DNA from: an uncultured Bryobacteraceae bacterium
GTDB taxonomy: Bacteria; Acidobacteriota; Terriglobia; Bryobacterales; Bryobacteraceae
Assembly: GCA_937924525.1 (NCBI GenBank)
Contig: CALDSU010000011.1
Span: 67,001-131,000, forward strand
Length of the DNA: 64,000 nt
Reading direction: 5' to 3'
In this document: one piece after another, positions 45,229 through 54,096 of the stretch
Layout: every line of letters starts with the position of its first letter
How positions within the stretch are numbered: position 1 is the first letter of the stretch
Made by a program: the position numbers and the translations under genes
The notes under the pieces: model-generated
The model's database searches: none
What the model saw: only the letters and a program-made list of their open reading frames with translations
Told to the model about the DNA's origin: nothing

Positions 45229-47346
45229 CTACCTCGGGTCCGGTTCTTTTCCGAAATGCCGGGTCAGGTACGCGACAATCTCGCTCAGCTCTCCGCCCTC
45301 CACGCGCGCGCCGCGAGCGACCATGGTCTCGACTAGGGCCGTCCACGCGGCCCGGTCGCGGCGGACGCCCGTGACCGTCTCGATGTCATGGCAGGAGATG
45401 CCGCACGCCCGCTGGACCAGGGCGCTTCCCGGCCCCTCCGGGAGGCGGGCGGTAGCGGCCGCGCGAGTGGGCGCCCGTTCGCGCTGCGAGACCAGCGGCG
45501 CCGCGGGCGCGGACGCGTCGCCGAGGGCAAAGGCCACCACGGCGTCGCCGGGCGTACCGCCAAAATAGCCGCCTCCGCCTCCCGCCATGATCGCGACGTA
45601 CTGCTTGCCGTCTTTGCCCAGGTACGTAATCGGAATCGTATGGCCGTTGGCGTCGATGGGTTGTTCCCACCGGAGGCGCCCGGTCCGGGACTCGAAGGCG
45701 CGAAACCGGCGGTCGTTGGTGGCCGCGATAAACACCAGGCCGCCGGCGGTGGCGATGCTGCCTCCCAGATTCGGCGCGCCGGTGTTCCGCACGCCTTTCT
45801 CCTCCAACTCCGCAATGGTTCCCAGCGGGGTCCGCCAGGCGATGTCGCCCCTGCGCGTGTCCACGGCCACCAGTTCGCCAAACGGCGGATTCGTACAGGG
45901 GATCTTGGAATCGCGATTCCAGAACCGGGCGTACGCCCCATAGGCGGACGTCCGAATATAGGTTTCTTCCCCGGTCTTCGGATCAGTCCGCTTCTCCATG
46001 TGTCCCCATTGACCCAAGTGGTTGACGTTGGTGAACAGGTAGCCGAGGCCCGGATCGTGCGAGAGACCGCCCCAGCCGCCGCCGCCCAGCGTGCTGGGAA
46101 ACATCAGTACGTTGTCCTCCCGCCCGAAGGGCGTGTAGAGCGGGCTGATCCGCATTCGGTTCCGTTCGAACAACTCCCGGCAGAAGGCAGCATGTTCCGG
46201 GGTGCGGTTGTACATCTCGTCCAGCGAGAACGTCGTGCGCGCCAGCGGCGGGGGCTTCAACGGAAAGGGCTGCGTGGGCGACGTCTTTTCGCCGGGCACC
46301 GTGCTCTGGGGAACCGGCCGCTCCTCGATGCCGTAGAGCGGCTCTCCGGTCACCCGGTCGAAGACGAACAGCAGGCCCATTTTGGTGATCTGCGCGACCG
46401 CGGGTGTCCTGCGCCCGCCGCGCATCACCTCGAAGAGGATGGGAGCGGCGGCGGGATCGAAATCCCACAGGTCGTGATGGACCAATTGGGCATGCCACGT
46501 CCGCCTGCCGGTAGCGGCGTCGAGCGCGACCAGCGAATTGCCGTACAGGTTGTCTCCGTGCCGGTCGGCGCCGTAGAAATCGGTGGTCGGCGAACCCAGC
46601 GGAACGAAGAGCAAGCCACGCTCGGGATCCACGGTGAGAAAACCCCAGGCGTTCGTCCCGGACCGGTTCTTCCAGGCTCCGGGCGGCCACGTTTCGTAAC
46701 CTGGTTCACCCGGACGCGGCACGGTGTGGAACGTCCAGACCAGTTTGCCGGTGCGGGCGTCCCAGGCGCGGATGTCGCCGTAGGCGCCCGCGCTCGGCGC
46801 GCCTTCGCCGTTGCTGCTGCCGGTGATGATCAGGTCGCGAAAGACGGCGGGCGGCGACTGCAGCGTCAGGCGCGCGTCCGGCAACCCGTCCAGCACGCCC
46901 TGTTTCAGGTCCAGCAGACCTTCGTTGGCGAATCCGGGCGCAGGCTTGCCGGTCGTTGCGTCGAGGGCGATCATCCCCCCTTTGATCCCGGCATAAACAC
47001 GCGGGCGCGTGCGGCGGTCCCCGGGCCAGTATGCCAGTCCGCGGAGCGCCACCTGCTCGGCTTCGTAATGCCAGATCCGCCGGCCGGTCTCAGGTTCAAG
47101 CGCAAAGATGCCGTTCGCCGCGGCGGTGTACATCACCCCGTTCACCACAATGGGAATCGCTTCCGAACCGGGCTTGCCGGTACGAAAGGTCCAGGCCCGC
47201 CGCAGCCGGTGCACGTTGCCCGTGTGGATCTGCGCGAGGGGCGAGAACCGCGCCGCGCCGGGGTCGTGTCCGTACACCGGCCAGTCGGTCTGGGCGAAGA
47301 CCGAGGGGACGAGCGCCGCCAGCAACGCTGTTCGGGACCAGTGCAT
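45229..47346 (-). CDS. PQQ-type quinoprotein propeller with C-terminal c-type heme motif
   Basis: A secreted 705-residue protein (signal MHWSRTALLAALVPSVFAQ) with an eight-bladed quinoprotein dehydrogenase-like propeller (WPVYGHDPGAARFSPLAQIH, GDIAWRTPLG and other tryptophan-docking blades). A C-terminal domain of about 60 residues carries CGISCH, a C-x3-C-H heme site rather than the normal C-x2-C-H, and continues DIETVTGVRRDRAAWTALVE, as in cytochrome tails of acidobacterial PQQ proteins. It probably oxidises an alcohol or sugar in the periplasm, with the heme as electron exit. PQQ itself is inferred. No signs of an adjacent electron acceptor gene. Confidence 0.85.
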   Translation of the reverse strand: MHWSRTALLAALVPSVFAQTDWPVYGHDPGAARFSPLAQIHTGNVHRLRRAWTFRTGKPGSEAIPIVVNGVMYTAAANGIFALEPETGRRIWHYEAEQVALRGLAYWPGDRRTRPRVYAGIKGGMIALDATTGKPAPGFANEGLLDLKQGVLDGLPDARLTLQSPPAVFRDLIITGSSNGEGAPSAGAYGDIRAWDARTGKLVWTFHTVPRPGEPGYETWPPGAWKNRSGTNAWGFLTVDPERGLLFVPLGSPTTDFYGADRHGDNLYGNSLVALDAATGRRTWHAQLVHHDLWDFDPAAAPILFEVMRGGRRTPAVAQITKMGLLFVFDRVTGEPLYGIEERPVPQSTVPGEKTSPTQPFPLKPPPLARTTFSLDEMYNRTPEHAAFCRELFERNRMRISPLYTPFGREDNVLMFPSTLGGGGWGGLSHDPGLGYLFTNVNHLGQWGHMEKRTDPKTGEETYIRTSAYGAYARFWNRDSKIPCTNPPFGELVAVDTRRGDIAWRTPLGTIAELEEKGVRNTGAPNLGGSIATAGGLVFIAATNDRRFRAFESRTGRLRWEQPIDANGHTIPITYLGKDGKQYVAIMAGGGGGYFGGTPGDAVVAFALGDASAPAAPLVSQRERAPTRAAATARLPEGPGSALVQRACGISCHDIETVTGVRRDRAAWTALVETMVARGARVEGGELSEIVAYLTRHFGKEPDPR

Positions 47347-47358
47347 CGCTGGCGGGTG

Positions 47359-48699
47359 CTACACCGTCGTGGGTTCCGGATGCACCCACGGCGCGCGGTA
47401 CGGACGGCGGAGCAGGCGGTTGGCCTCCTCGTCGTTGATCACGCGGTGCAGCGCCGGGTCCCAGTGCAGCGTGCGGCCAACCTGCATCGAGAGGTTCGCC
47501 AGAATGCAGCTTGCCGAAGAGATGTGGCCCTGCTCGATGTCGGCCACCGGCTTGCCGCGCGTGGCGATATTGGCCAGAAAATCTTTCATGTGATACCGGA
47601 TGGCCGGGGCGACGTGCTTTTCCAGCCGCTCCTCGGTCTGGTCCTCCGGATACTGATCCAGTTCGTAGGTGACGTCCCGGTGCACCGGCGCGGCGTTCTT
47701 GTCGAGCGGCACGTAGTCGTAGCTCATCACGCTGGCTTTCAGCGTGGCTTTTTCGCCGTAGAACGTGGCGGCCCACGGGTATTGCGGGTCGGGCATCGCG
47801 CCCCAGGTGCGGTGCTGCCAGATCACCTTCAATTCGCCGAAGTCGAAGGTCGCCGTCTGCGTGTCGCTAGTGTTGGCCTTGCTGTCTTTGTCCACCAGGA
47901 TGCCGCCGGACGAAGAGACGCTCTTGGGCCAGCCCAGGTCCAGCATCCAGCGCACCATGTCGAGCATGTGAATGCACATGTCGCCCACAATGCCGTTGCC
48001 GTACTCCATGAACGAGCGCCAGCGCCCGGGGTGGGCCAGCTCGTTGTACGGGCGCATGGGCGCGGGCCCGGTCCACATTTCCCAGTCCAGGTGAGGCGGC
48101 GGCTGGGTGTCGGGCGGGTTGGTGCGCGGGCGCATGTGGTAATAGCAACAAATCTCCACCACGCCGATCTTGCCGAGCTTGCCCTCCCGCAGGTAGCGGT
48201 CGCGCGCCTCGATCAGGTGGGGCGTGCTGCGGCGCTGCGTGCCCACCTGCACCACACGCCCGTATTTGCGCGCCGCCGCCACCATGCTCTGGCCTTCGAC
48301 CACGTCGACGCTGATGGGCTTCTGCACATAAACGTCCGCCCCGGCTTGCACCGCCTCGATCATCGGCAGCGCATGCCAGTGGTCGGGCGTGGCGATCAGC
48401 ACAATGTCCAGGTCCTTCTGGCGGAGCAGTTCGCGATAGTCGGAAAAAGTCCGGGGCGTCTTGCCCGACTTCTGCCGCTGCGCGATCGACTCGGCGGCGC
48501 GGCTGAGCATCTGGCGGTCCACGTCGCAGACCGAGACCACCTCCACCGGCGCCACCTGGATCAGCCGGTAGAGGTCGCACTTCCCGTACCAACCCGCGCC
48601 GATAAGTCCTACGCGTTTGGGTTTCTCCCCGGCCAACTGCGCGGCGGCGGGCCAAGCCACGCCCGCGGCGCTCGACTGCAAAAATCGACGGCGATCCAT
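47359..48699 (-). CDS. Gfo/Idh/MocA-family oxidoreductase with Tat signal
   Basis: A 446-residue NAD(P)-dependent oxidoreductase with a twin-arginine signal (MDRRRFLQSSAAGVAWPAAA). The Rossmann motif GLIGAGWYGKC is followed by VSVCDVDRQML, TPDHWHALPMIEAVQAGADV with the EKP-like motif as VQKPISVDV, and the C-terminal alpha/beta domain. Such exported members are frequent in sugar-degrading bacteria and act on sugar derivatives, some as glycoside-cleaving enzymes. It is 12 bases downstream (in transcription: upstream) of the quinoprotein gene and likely transcribed with it. Substrate is unknown. Confidence 0.9.
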   Translation of the reverse strand: MDRRRFLQSSAAGVAWPAAAQLAGEKPKRVGLIGAGWYGKCDLYRLIQVAPVEVVSVCDVDRQMLSRAAESIAQRQKSGKTPRTFSDYRELLRQKDLDIVLIATPDHWHALPMIEAVQAGADVYVQKPISVDVVEGQSMVAAARKYGRVVQVGTQRRSTPHLIEARDRYLREGKLGKIGVVEICCYYHMRPRTNPPDTQPPPHLDWEMWTGPAPMRPYNELAHPGRWRSFMEYGNGIVGDMCIHMLDMVRWMLDLGWPKSVSSSGGILVDKDSKANTSDTQTATFDFGELKVIWQHRTWGAMPDPQYPWAATFYGEKATLKASVMSYDYVPLDKNAAPVHRDVTYELDQYPEDQTEERLEKHVAPAIRYHMKDFLANIATRGKPVADIEQGHISSASCILANLSMQVGRTLHWDPALHRVINDEEANRLLRRPYRAPWVHPEPTTV

Positions 48700-48753
48700 G
48701 TCCGACAGTGTATCTGTTCGCGCCGCGGCGGCGTTAGCTCCCCTACGCCCCGG

Positions 48754-49953
48754 CTAGGGAGCGGGGCGGCGGCCCAGATTCTCATACCACTTCAGGTTGG
48801 CGGTCGCCGAACCCACGCACGCCACGTCCACGTGGCCGTCGGCGTTCAGATCCGCGGCCTGGCAGGCGGCGGCCGCGATGCCTCCCGCATCCAGCGGCTG
48901 GCGGGTCCAGCGGCGGCCGCGCGTATCGCGCGCGTAGTACACAGAAACGCTGCGGCCCGGGCCGCGGTACCCGGCGAGGATCTCGTCCGCGCCGTCGCCA
49001 TTCAGGTCCGCGGTGAGGATCGTATGGCCATCCGCCAGCGACGCATCCAGCACGGTGCGCTCCCATGCCGGCCGCGGCGGACGCTGTGTATAGAGGACCA
49101 CCTGGTGGCCATGCCACGGCTCGATCGAGGCCAGGAAGCGCCCGCCCGGCAAGCGGCCCACGGCGATTTCGCTGGCGCCTCCGCGCGGCGGGGGCGCCGG
49201 ATCGCCGGCCGCCAGTTGTTGCCGGCTCCACGTCCGGCCGTCGAAACGATACAAATGAATGCCGGAGAAACTCGCGGTGAGTATCTCGTCGCGGCCGTCG
49301 CCGTCCCAGTCCAGCACGGCCAGTCCGTGCACCACGCCTTCGTCGGCCGGCAGACGTTGTGCTCCGCCAGTGATGTGATGGCGGATCCAATGCTCGGTGT
49401 CGTAATAGACGAGCGGCGCGGGTCCGCGATAAGCGGGCGGCTCGGCCTGCGCGCCGGTCAGGGGCGCGTTGACCACCACGGCAATTCCCTTCCCCAGCAA
49501 GTGCGCCCACTGCAAACGGTGCGAGGTGGTCAGCCGGTCGATCTCGGTGACTTTCCACGCCTCGCCGGGCTCGGCCGGCGATTCGAGCAGCGAGATCACC
49601 CCCTCGGACGTTTTCGCCTGATTCGCGAACTCGTGCGCCAGCACGATGTCCGGCACGCCGTCGCCCGTCCAGTCGCGCGCGGCCAGGTGAATCATCCGGC
49701 GGAACCCCTCGCCGATCCGGTGACGCCGCCACGTGCCTCCCGCCACGGCGGGGTTTTCGAACCACACCAGGTGGTCCATGCCGCTGGCCAGCACCAGCAG
49801 GTCGGGGCGGCCGTCGCGGTTCATGTCCACCGTCACCACCTGGTAGGCGCCCTTCAGATCCTGGGCCAGCACGTGTTCCCGGAATTGCGCCGGCCGGGGC
49901 GCGGCTTGAAGCAAAATGAAAGAACCGATGAAAACCGCGAGTCCGCGCCGCAC
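48754..49953 (-). CDS. Secreted FG-GAP/VCBS repeat beta-propeller protein
   Basis: A 399-residue exported protein (GTG start at 49953, signal RRGLAVFIGSFILLQAAP). At least five Asp-rich FG-GAP repeats are visible: DMNRDGRPDLLVL, DWTGDGVPDIVLA, DWDGDGRDEILTA, DLNGDGADEILAG and DLNADGHVDVACV, the DxDxDGxxD calcium sites of integrin-like propellers. Role unknown, possibly carbohydrate or adhesion. Its 5' end overlaps the divergent gene at 49916. Confidence 0.85.
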   Translation of the reverse strand: MRRGLAVFIGSFILLQAAPRPAQFREHVLAQDLKGAYQVVTVDMNRDGRPDLLVLASGMDHLVWFENPAVAGGTWRRHRIGEGFRRMIHLAARDWTGDGVPDIVLAHEFANQAKTSEGVISLLESPAEPGEAWKVTEIDRLTTSHRLQWAHLLGKGIAVVVNAPLTGAQAEPPAYRGPAPLVYYDTEHWIRHHITGGAQRLPADEGVVHGLAVLDWDGDGRDEILTASFSGIHLYRFDGRTWSRQQLAAGDPAPPPRGGASEIAVGRLPGGRFLASIEPWHGHQVVLYTQRPPRPAWERTVLDASLADGHTILTADLNGDGADEILAGYRGPGRSVSVYYARDTRGRRWTRQPLDAGGIAAAACQAADLNADGHVDVACVGSATANLKWYENLGRRPAP

Positions 49954-50968
49954 GCTTCAGTATAGGACGGCCCTGCTGGCCTTCTGCTGCGCTCTGCCGC
50001 TGGGCGCACAGGCGCCCCGTCTGGAAAACCTCCGCCCGTTGACGTCTGGCGGCCAGAACGCCGAAGCCTACTGGTCGCCGGACGGAACGATGCTGGTGTT
50101 TCAATCCACCCGCGAGCCCTATGCCTGCGACCAGATCTTCGTGATGAACGCGGACGGCAGCGGTCAGCGCCTGATTTCTACCGGCAAGGGCCGCACCACG
50201 TGCGGGTACTTCCTGAAAGACGGGCGCCATGTGGTCTACGCCTCAACCCATGAGGCGGACGCCGCCTGTCCACCGCCGCCGGACCGGAGCAAGGGATACG
50301 TGTGGGGCGTCTTTCCCGGCTACGACATCTTCCTGGCGGATCTGAAAGGGCGAATTGTTCGCCGCCTGACCGATGCGCCCGGCTATGACGCCGAAGCCAC
50401 CGTGAACTGGCGGCGCAACCGCATCGTTTACACCTCGCTGGCGTCGGGCGACCTGGACCTGTGGAGCATGCGGCCCGACGGCGCCGGCAAACGCCGGCTG
50501 ACCACGCGCGAAGGATACGACGGCGGCGCGGTGTTCTCCCGCGACGGCAAACAACTCGTCTGGCGCGCCAACTATCCCGCCACGCCGGAGGCGCTGGAAC
50601 GGTACCGTGCCCTGCTCAAGGAAAACCTGACGGCGCCCATGAAGATGGAACTGATCCTCGCCGATGGCGAGGGCCGGCGTCCCCGCCAGTTGACCAGCTT
50701 TGGCTGCGCCAGTTTCGCGCCCACGTTCACGCCGGACGGCCGGCGCATCGTTTTTTCTTCGAACAAGCACGAGTGCGACGGGCGCAAGTTTGAGCTGTTC
50801 GTCATCAATACCGACGGCACGGGGCTGAGGCAGCTTACGGATTTTGGCGGCTTTGTATCGTTTCCCGAGTTCTCGCCGGACGGCAAGCGGCTGGTGTTCT
50901 CCTCCGACAAGGGCGCGCAGAGCCGCTACGAGTTCAATATTTTCGTCGCCGACTGGGTGGAGAAGTAG
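49916..50968 (+). CDS. Exported TolB-like WD40/PD40 beta-propeller protein
   Basis: A 350-residue protein (a second ATG at 49928 is equally likely) with signal TALLAFCCALPLGAQAP. PD40 repeats AYWSPDGTMLVFQS, GYFLKDGRHVVYAS, FTPDGRRIVFSS and FSPDGKRLVFSSDKG are regularly spaced, giving a six-bladed TolB-like propeller. An envelope or enzyme-associated propeller is likely. Its start lies inside the 5' end of the divergent FG-GAP gene, and its stop is one base before the stop of the convergent asparaginase. Confidence 0.83.
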   Translation: MKEPMKTASPRRTLQYRTALLAFCCALPLGAQAPRLENLRPLTSGGQNAEAYWSPDGTMLVFQSTREPYACDQIFVMNADGSGQRLISTGKGRTTCGYFLKDGRHVVYASTHEADAACPPPPDRSKGYVWGVFPGYDIFLADLKGRIVRRLTDAPGYDAEATVNWRRNRIVYTSLASGDLDLWSMRPDGAGKRRLTTREGYDGGAVFSRDGKQLVWRANYPATPEALERYRALLKENLTAPMKMELILADGEGRRPRQLTSFGCASFAPTFTPDGRRIVFSSNKHECDGRKFELFVINTDGTGLRQLTDFGGFVSFPEFSPDGKRLVFSSDKGAQSRYEFNIFVADWVEK

Positions 50969-50969
50969 C

Positions 50970-51473
50970 TCAGGCCCAAACAAACCGCGCCGTCTCGCGG
51001 TCCTTGCGCACCCGCCCGATGGGAAACACCTGGTTGTGGAATACCAGGAAAATCCCCGGCGGCAGCAGACGCGCCGCCAGCAGGCTTTCCGTCAGATTTT
51101 GCGTGCCGTCGGAACCTTCAAAGCCCAGGGGCGTCATCGCGCCGGTGAACACGATGGGCTTCGGAACGGCTTCCAGCCGGGCTTCCAGATAGCGCCCGGA
51201 GGTCACCAGCGTGTCGGTGCCGTGAGTGATCAGAATGGCATCCGCCCGCGGCAGGTTTTCGCGGACGGCGGCCAGGATCCGTTCGCGGTGCAGGTCCGTC
51301 ATCTCCAGGCTGTCGATATTCATCAACGGAGTGATCTCGATGCACGTGTCGGGCAGACGCAACTGCCGCAGGTAGCGGTCGAGCTTGCTTTGGGCGTTTT
51401 GCAGGACGCCCGAGGACTCGTGGTAGACCTTCTCGAGGGTGCCGCCGGTGGAGATCAGGTGGACACGGAACAC
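50970..51473 (-). CDS. Half-length (single-domain) asparaginase-like protein
   Basis: A 167-residue protein matching the N-terminal catalytic half of L-asparaginases: LISTGGTLEKVYHESSG (first catalytic Thr) and AILITHGTDTLVTSGRYLEA (second Thr with Asp) are in the right order. The family is usually about 325 residues with a C-terminal domain that helps close the active site; that half is absent and no remnant lies downstream, since the convergent neighbour ends one base away. Small asparaginase-domain proteins are known, so this may be functional as a dimer or act on another amide. Substrate not assigned. Confidence 0.83.
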   Translation of the reverse strand: MFRVHLISTGGTLEKVYHESSGVLQNAQSKLDRYLRQLRLPDTCIEITPLMNIDSLEMTDLHRERILAAVRENLPRADAILITHGTDTLVTSGRYLEARLEAVPKPIVFTGAMTPLGFEGSDGTQNLTESLLAARLLPPGIFLVFHNQVFPIGRVRKDRETARFVWA

Positions 51474-51584
51474 ACTTTATTGTCGCCCCCGCGCTTGACT
51501 TCGGCGTAGTACTGTTTCCGTTGTTTCGCGCTTGCCTCGCGTTCCCCGCCTCCGCCGCACCCGTTGTATGATGAGCAAGCTGCC

Positions 51585-52889
51585 ATGCGGCTCTTACGCA
51601 ACCGGACGGTCTCCCGGCGCCGCCTGCTGCGCGGCGTCGCCACGGCGCTGGCCCTGCCGCCGCTCGAATGCATGTTCGACTCCCGCGGCGTGGCCTACGC
51701 GGCGGACGGGGGCGCGCCGCCCATGCGGTTCGTGCTGTGGTTTAACGGCAATGGCATCGTCGAAAAATACTGGATCCCGCGGGAAACCGGCCCTGGTTAC
51801 CAGATGACGCCGTGTCTGGCGCCGCTGGCGCCGTTCCGCAACGACATCCACGTGATCACGGGATTGGACAATCCGGCGGCGCGCCTGCCCGGACCCGGCA
51901 ACGACCATCACCGCTCGATGAGCGCCCTGGTGTCCGGGACCTCGTTTACCGGGCGCGGCGCAGGGGGGCCGTCCATCGACCAGGCGATCGCCGCACGGAT
52001 CGGCGGCGACACGCGGTTCCGCTCGCTCCAGATCGGCGTTTCGCGGGAGTCGTTCGGCGAGAGCATCCAGCGCAATTTGAGCTGGGCCGGGCGCGACCGG
52101 GCGCTGCCGCCGGAGATGATCCCCCACCGCCTGTTCGACCGCTTGTTCGGCGCGCGGGAGCTCGGCTGGATCCGGCGCAAGAAGAGTATCCTCGACACGG
52201 TCCAGGCGGACGCGCGCGACCTGCAAAAGGAGCTCGGCGCGGCCGACCGCCTGCGCCTCGACGAGCACCTCGCTTCCCTTCGCGATCTCGAACGCTCCAT
52301 CGTCGCGCTGCCGCCCGACTACGCCCAGGCCGAGGAGCCCGAAACGGGCGGCGACATGAAAGACTGGCCGCGCATCGCACGCCTGCAAAGCGATCTGCTG
52401 GCGCATGCGCTCGCCACGGGCCAGACCCGCGTGGCTTCGTATATGCTGACCAAGTGCCAGGGACTGGCCCGCTTCCCCTGGCTCGGCTACACCGCCGCCC
52501 GCCACCACGACTACACCCACCGCGACGGGAAAGCCCCCGGCGCCGACACCGCCGACGGCCAGCGCATCATGCGCGACATCTGCCGCTGGCATGTCGCAGA
52601 GTTCGCCTACCTGCTGGCCAAGCTCAAGGCGACGCCGGAAGGCGATGGCACGCTGCTGGACCGCACCGCGCTGCTCTTCCTTCATGAGCACGCCGAAGCC
52701 AACGATCACAAGAACAACGGACTTCCCGCCATCGTCGCCGGGGCCAAAGGACGCCTGGCCACCGGGCTGCATTCCCAGTTCACCGGCACCATGGGCGATT
52801 TGTATCTGACCGTCGCGGCGGACCTGGTGGGCGCGCCGCTCGACCGGTTTCCCACCGGCGACCGGAAAATTCCCGGGCTGGCGCTGTAG
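51585..52889 (+). CDS. DUF1552-family secreted protein with Tat signal
   Basis: A 434-residue protein from ATG 51585 (seven in-frame residues upstream lack a good start). The N-terminus [20 protein letters not shown] is a twin-arginine signal. The chain carries the DUF1552 hallmarks [44 protein letters not shown], and [11 protein letters not shown], with the arylsulfatase/alkaline-phosphatase-like layout seen in Planctomycetota and Acidobacteriota. It normally pairs with a DUF1592/DUF1588 cytochrome-like gene; here none adjoins it. Function unknown. Confidence 0.88.
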   Translation: MRLLRNRTVSRRRLLRGVATALALPPLECMFDSRGVAYAADGGAPPMRFVLWFNGNGIVEKYWIPRETGPGYQMTPCLAPLAPFRNDIHVITGLDNPAARLPGPGNDHHRSMSALVSGTSFTGRGAGGPSIDQAIAARIGGDTRFRSLQIGVSRESFGESIQRNLSWAGRDRALPPEMIPHRLFDRLFGARELGWIRRKKSILDTVQADARDLQKELGAADRLRLDEHLASLRDLERSIVALPPDYAQAEEPETGGDMKDWPRIARLQSDLLAHALATGQTRVASYMLTKCQGLARFPWLGYTAARHHDYTHRDGKAPGADTADGQRIMRDICRWHVAEFAYLLAKLKATPEGDGTLLDRTALLFLHEHAEANDHKNNGLPAIVAGAKGRLATGLHSQFTGTMGDLYLTVAADLVGAPLDRFPTGDRKIPGLAL

Positions 52890-52911
52890 GCCGCCGCACC
52901 GGCTGCGCCGG

Positions 52912-53649
52912 CTACGTCCCCGGAACCAGCCCGCCGTCCACGGAGATCACCGCGCCGTGAATGAAGCTGGCCGCGTCGGAGGCCAGCCACACGTAGGTGT
53001 GGGCGATGTCCTCGGGCCGCCCCATCCGGCCCAGCGGCGTGCGCGCCACCATCGTCTGTACGATCTTTTCCGGCATCGCGCTCAAGATCTCCGTGGCGAT
53101 GAATCCGGGCGCCACCGCGTTGACCCGGATCCCGTACCTGCCCAGTTCGCGCGCCCAGGTTTTGGTCATGGCGATGACGCCCGCCTTGGTGGCGGTGTAG
53201 TTCGTCTGCCCGAAATTGCCGTACAGGCCCACCACCGATGAGGCGTTGAGAATCACGCCGCCGCCGCCGGCGATCAGGTGCGGGATCACCGCCCGGGCGC
53301 AGTAAAAGACGCCCTTCAGGTTCACGTTCACCACGGCGTCGAACGTCTCGTCGCTCATGACCGCGGCCACCGCCCCGTCTTTCCACTTCACGATTTGGGC
53401 GTCGCGGACGATGCCGGCGTTATTCACCAGCACATCGATGCGGCCCTGCGCCGCCAGGACCGCCTCGGTGGCCGCGTTCACCGCGCCGGCCTGCGTGACG
53501 TCCACCTGCATAATGCCTGCGCCGCCGCGCACGTCCCAGGCCACCACCTTTGCCCCTTCGGCGGCGAACGCCTCCACCGTCGCTTTGCCGATGCCGGCGG
53601 CGCCCCCGGTGACGATGACAACCTTATCTTGAAGTCCAGTAATCCGCAT
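52912..53649 (-). CDS. Short-chain dehydrogenase/reductase (FabG-like)
   Basis: A 245-residue classical SDR. Cofactor motif VTGGAAGIGKATVEAFAAEG, VLVNNAGIVRD, the catalytic Ser in NASSVVGLYG and Tyr-x3-Lys in NYTATKAG, and the 3-oxoacyl reductase-like ending AASFIHGAVISVDGGLVPGT are all present. WDVRG after beta-2 suggests NAD(H) preference. It resembles FabG/PhaB, but several SDRs look alike, and it is not next to other fatty-acid genes. Convergent with the DUF1552 gene and divergent from the small peptide gene. Confidence 0.87.
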   Translation of the reverse strand: MRITGLQDKVVIVTGGAAGIGKATVEAFAAEGAKVVAWDVRGGAGIMQVDVTQAGAVNAATEAVLAAQGRIDVLVNNAGIVRDAQIVKWKDGAVAAVMSDETFDAVVNVNLKGVFYCARAVIPHLIAGGGGVILNASSVVGLYGNFGQTNYTATKAGVIAMTKTWARELGRYGIRVNAVAPGFIATEILSAMPEKIVQTMVARTPLGRMGRPEDIAHTYVWLASDAASFIHGAVISVDGGLVPGT

Positions 53650-53874
53650 GCCCGCTATTGTCTCCGGAATCGGCCGCCGGGGCTACAGTCAGGGTCAGTC
53701 CGGGCTTGCGCTCGCGGCGGCCAGGCGGCGCCCGCATCCCACCAGTATCACATTGACATCAAGGGGCTTAGAAGCTCAAGAGAAGTTCGTCGTGGCGCCC
53801 ATAAGAACTCCCGCGCAAGGCCTCTTGACAGACCCATTGCTCTGTGCTCGCCCTGGGGCCGGAGGGCAGCTCGC

Positions 53875-54096
53875 ATGATGAAGAAGTCCGTCATCAGGTT
53901 CATGCGGAATGTTGGAGTCCTCACGCTGTTATGGATTCTGCCGGCGCCAACCTTGAACTCGCCTCTGGCCGGCCAGATACAGTGCGGACCGTACATGAGC
54001 CCGCGATATTGTCCCTCCAACCAGGGGGAAAACTACGGGTATGGGTCGTCGCACGTATGTTGGGATCGCAGATGCATCTATAACGAGGACGCCTGA
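53875..54096 (+). CDS. Small secreted Cys-containing peptide, frame continues past TGA
   Basis: A 73-codon open frame from ATG 53875, with GGAGG nine bases upstream. The N-terminus (MMKKSVIRFMRNVGVLTLLW) is a strong signal peptide followed by ILPAPTLNSPLAG; the mature part is about 40 residues with Cys at 37, 46, 62 and 67 and several Tyr/Gly. The frame ends at TGA (54094-54096), yet the next 36 codons in the same frame contain seven more Cys before the next stop. No family was recognised. Two TTGACA boxes (53753-53758 and 53825-53830) lie upstream, but neither has a good -10. The base composition is more AT-rich than neighbouring genes. It could be an antimicrobial-type or structural secreted peptide, or the truncated front of a longer Cys-rich protein. 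Confidence 0.7.
   Translation: MMKKSVIRFMRNVGVLTLLWILPAPTLNSPLAGQIQCGPYMSPRYCPSNQGENYGYGSSHVCWDRRCIYNEDA

Noticed and set aside
45388-49965. 1525-codon plus-strand open frame across the quinoprotein and neighbours
   Set aside because: It is antisense to three well-supported genes and has low-complexity His/Arg/Gly composition.
53278-53874. Upstream extension of the Cys-rich peptide frame
   Set aside because: It is antisense to the SDR gene and lacks a signal; the ATG at 53875 has a Shine-Dalgarno and starts a clear signal peptide.
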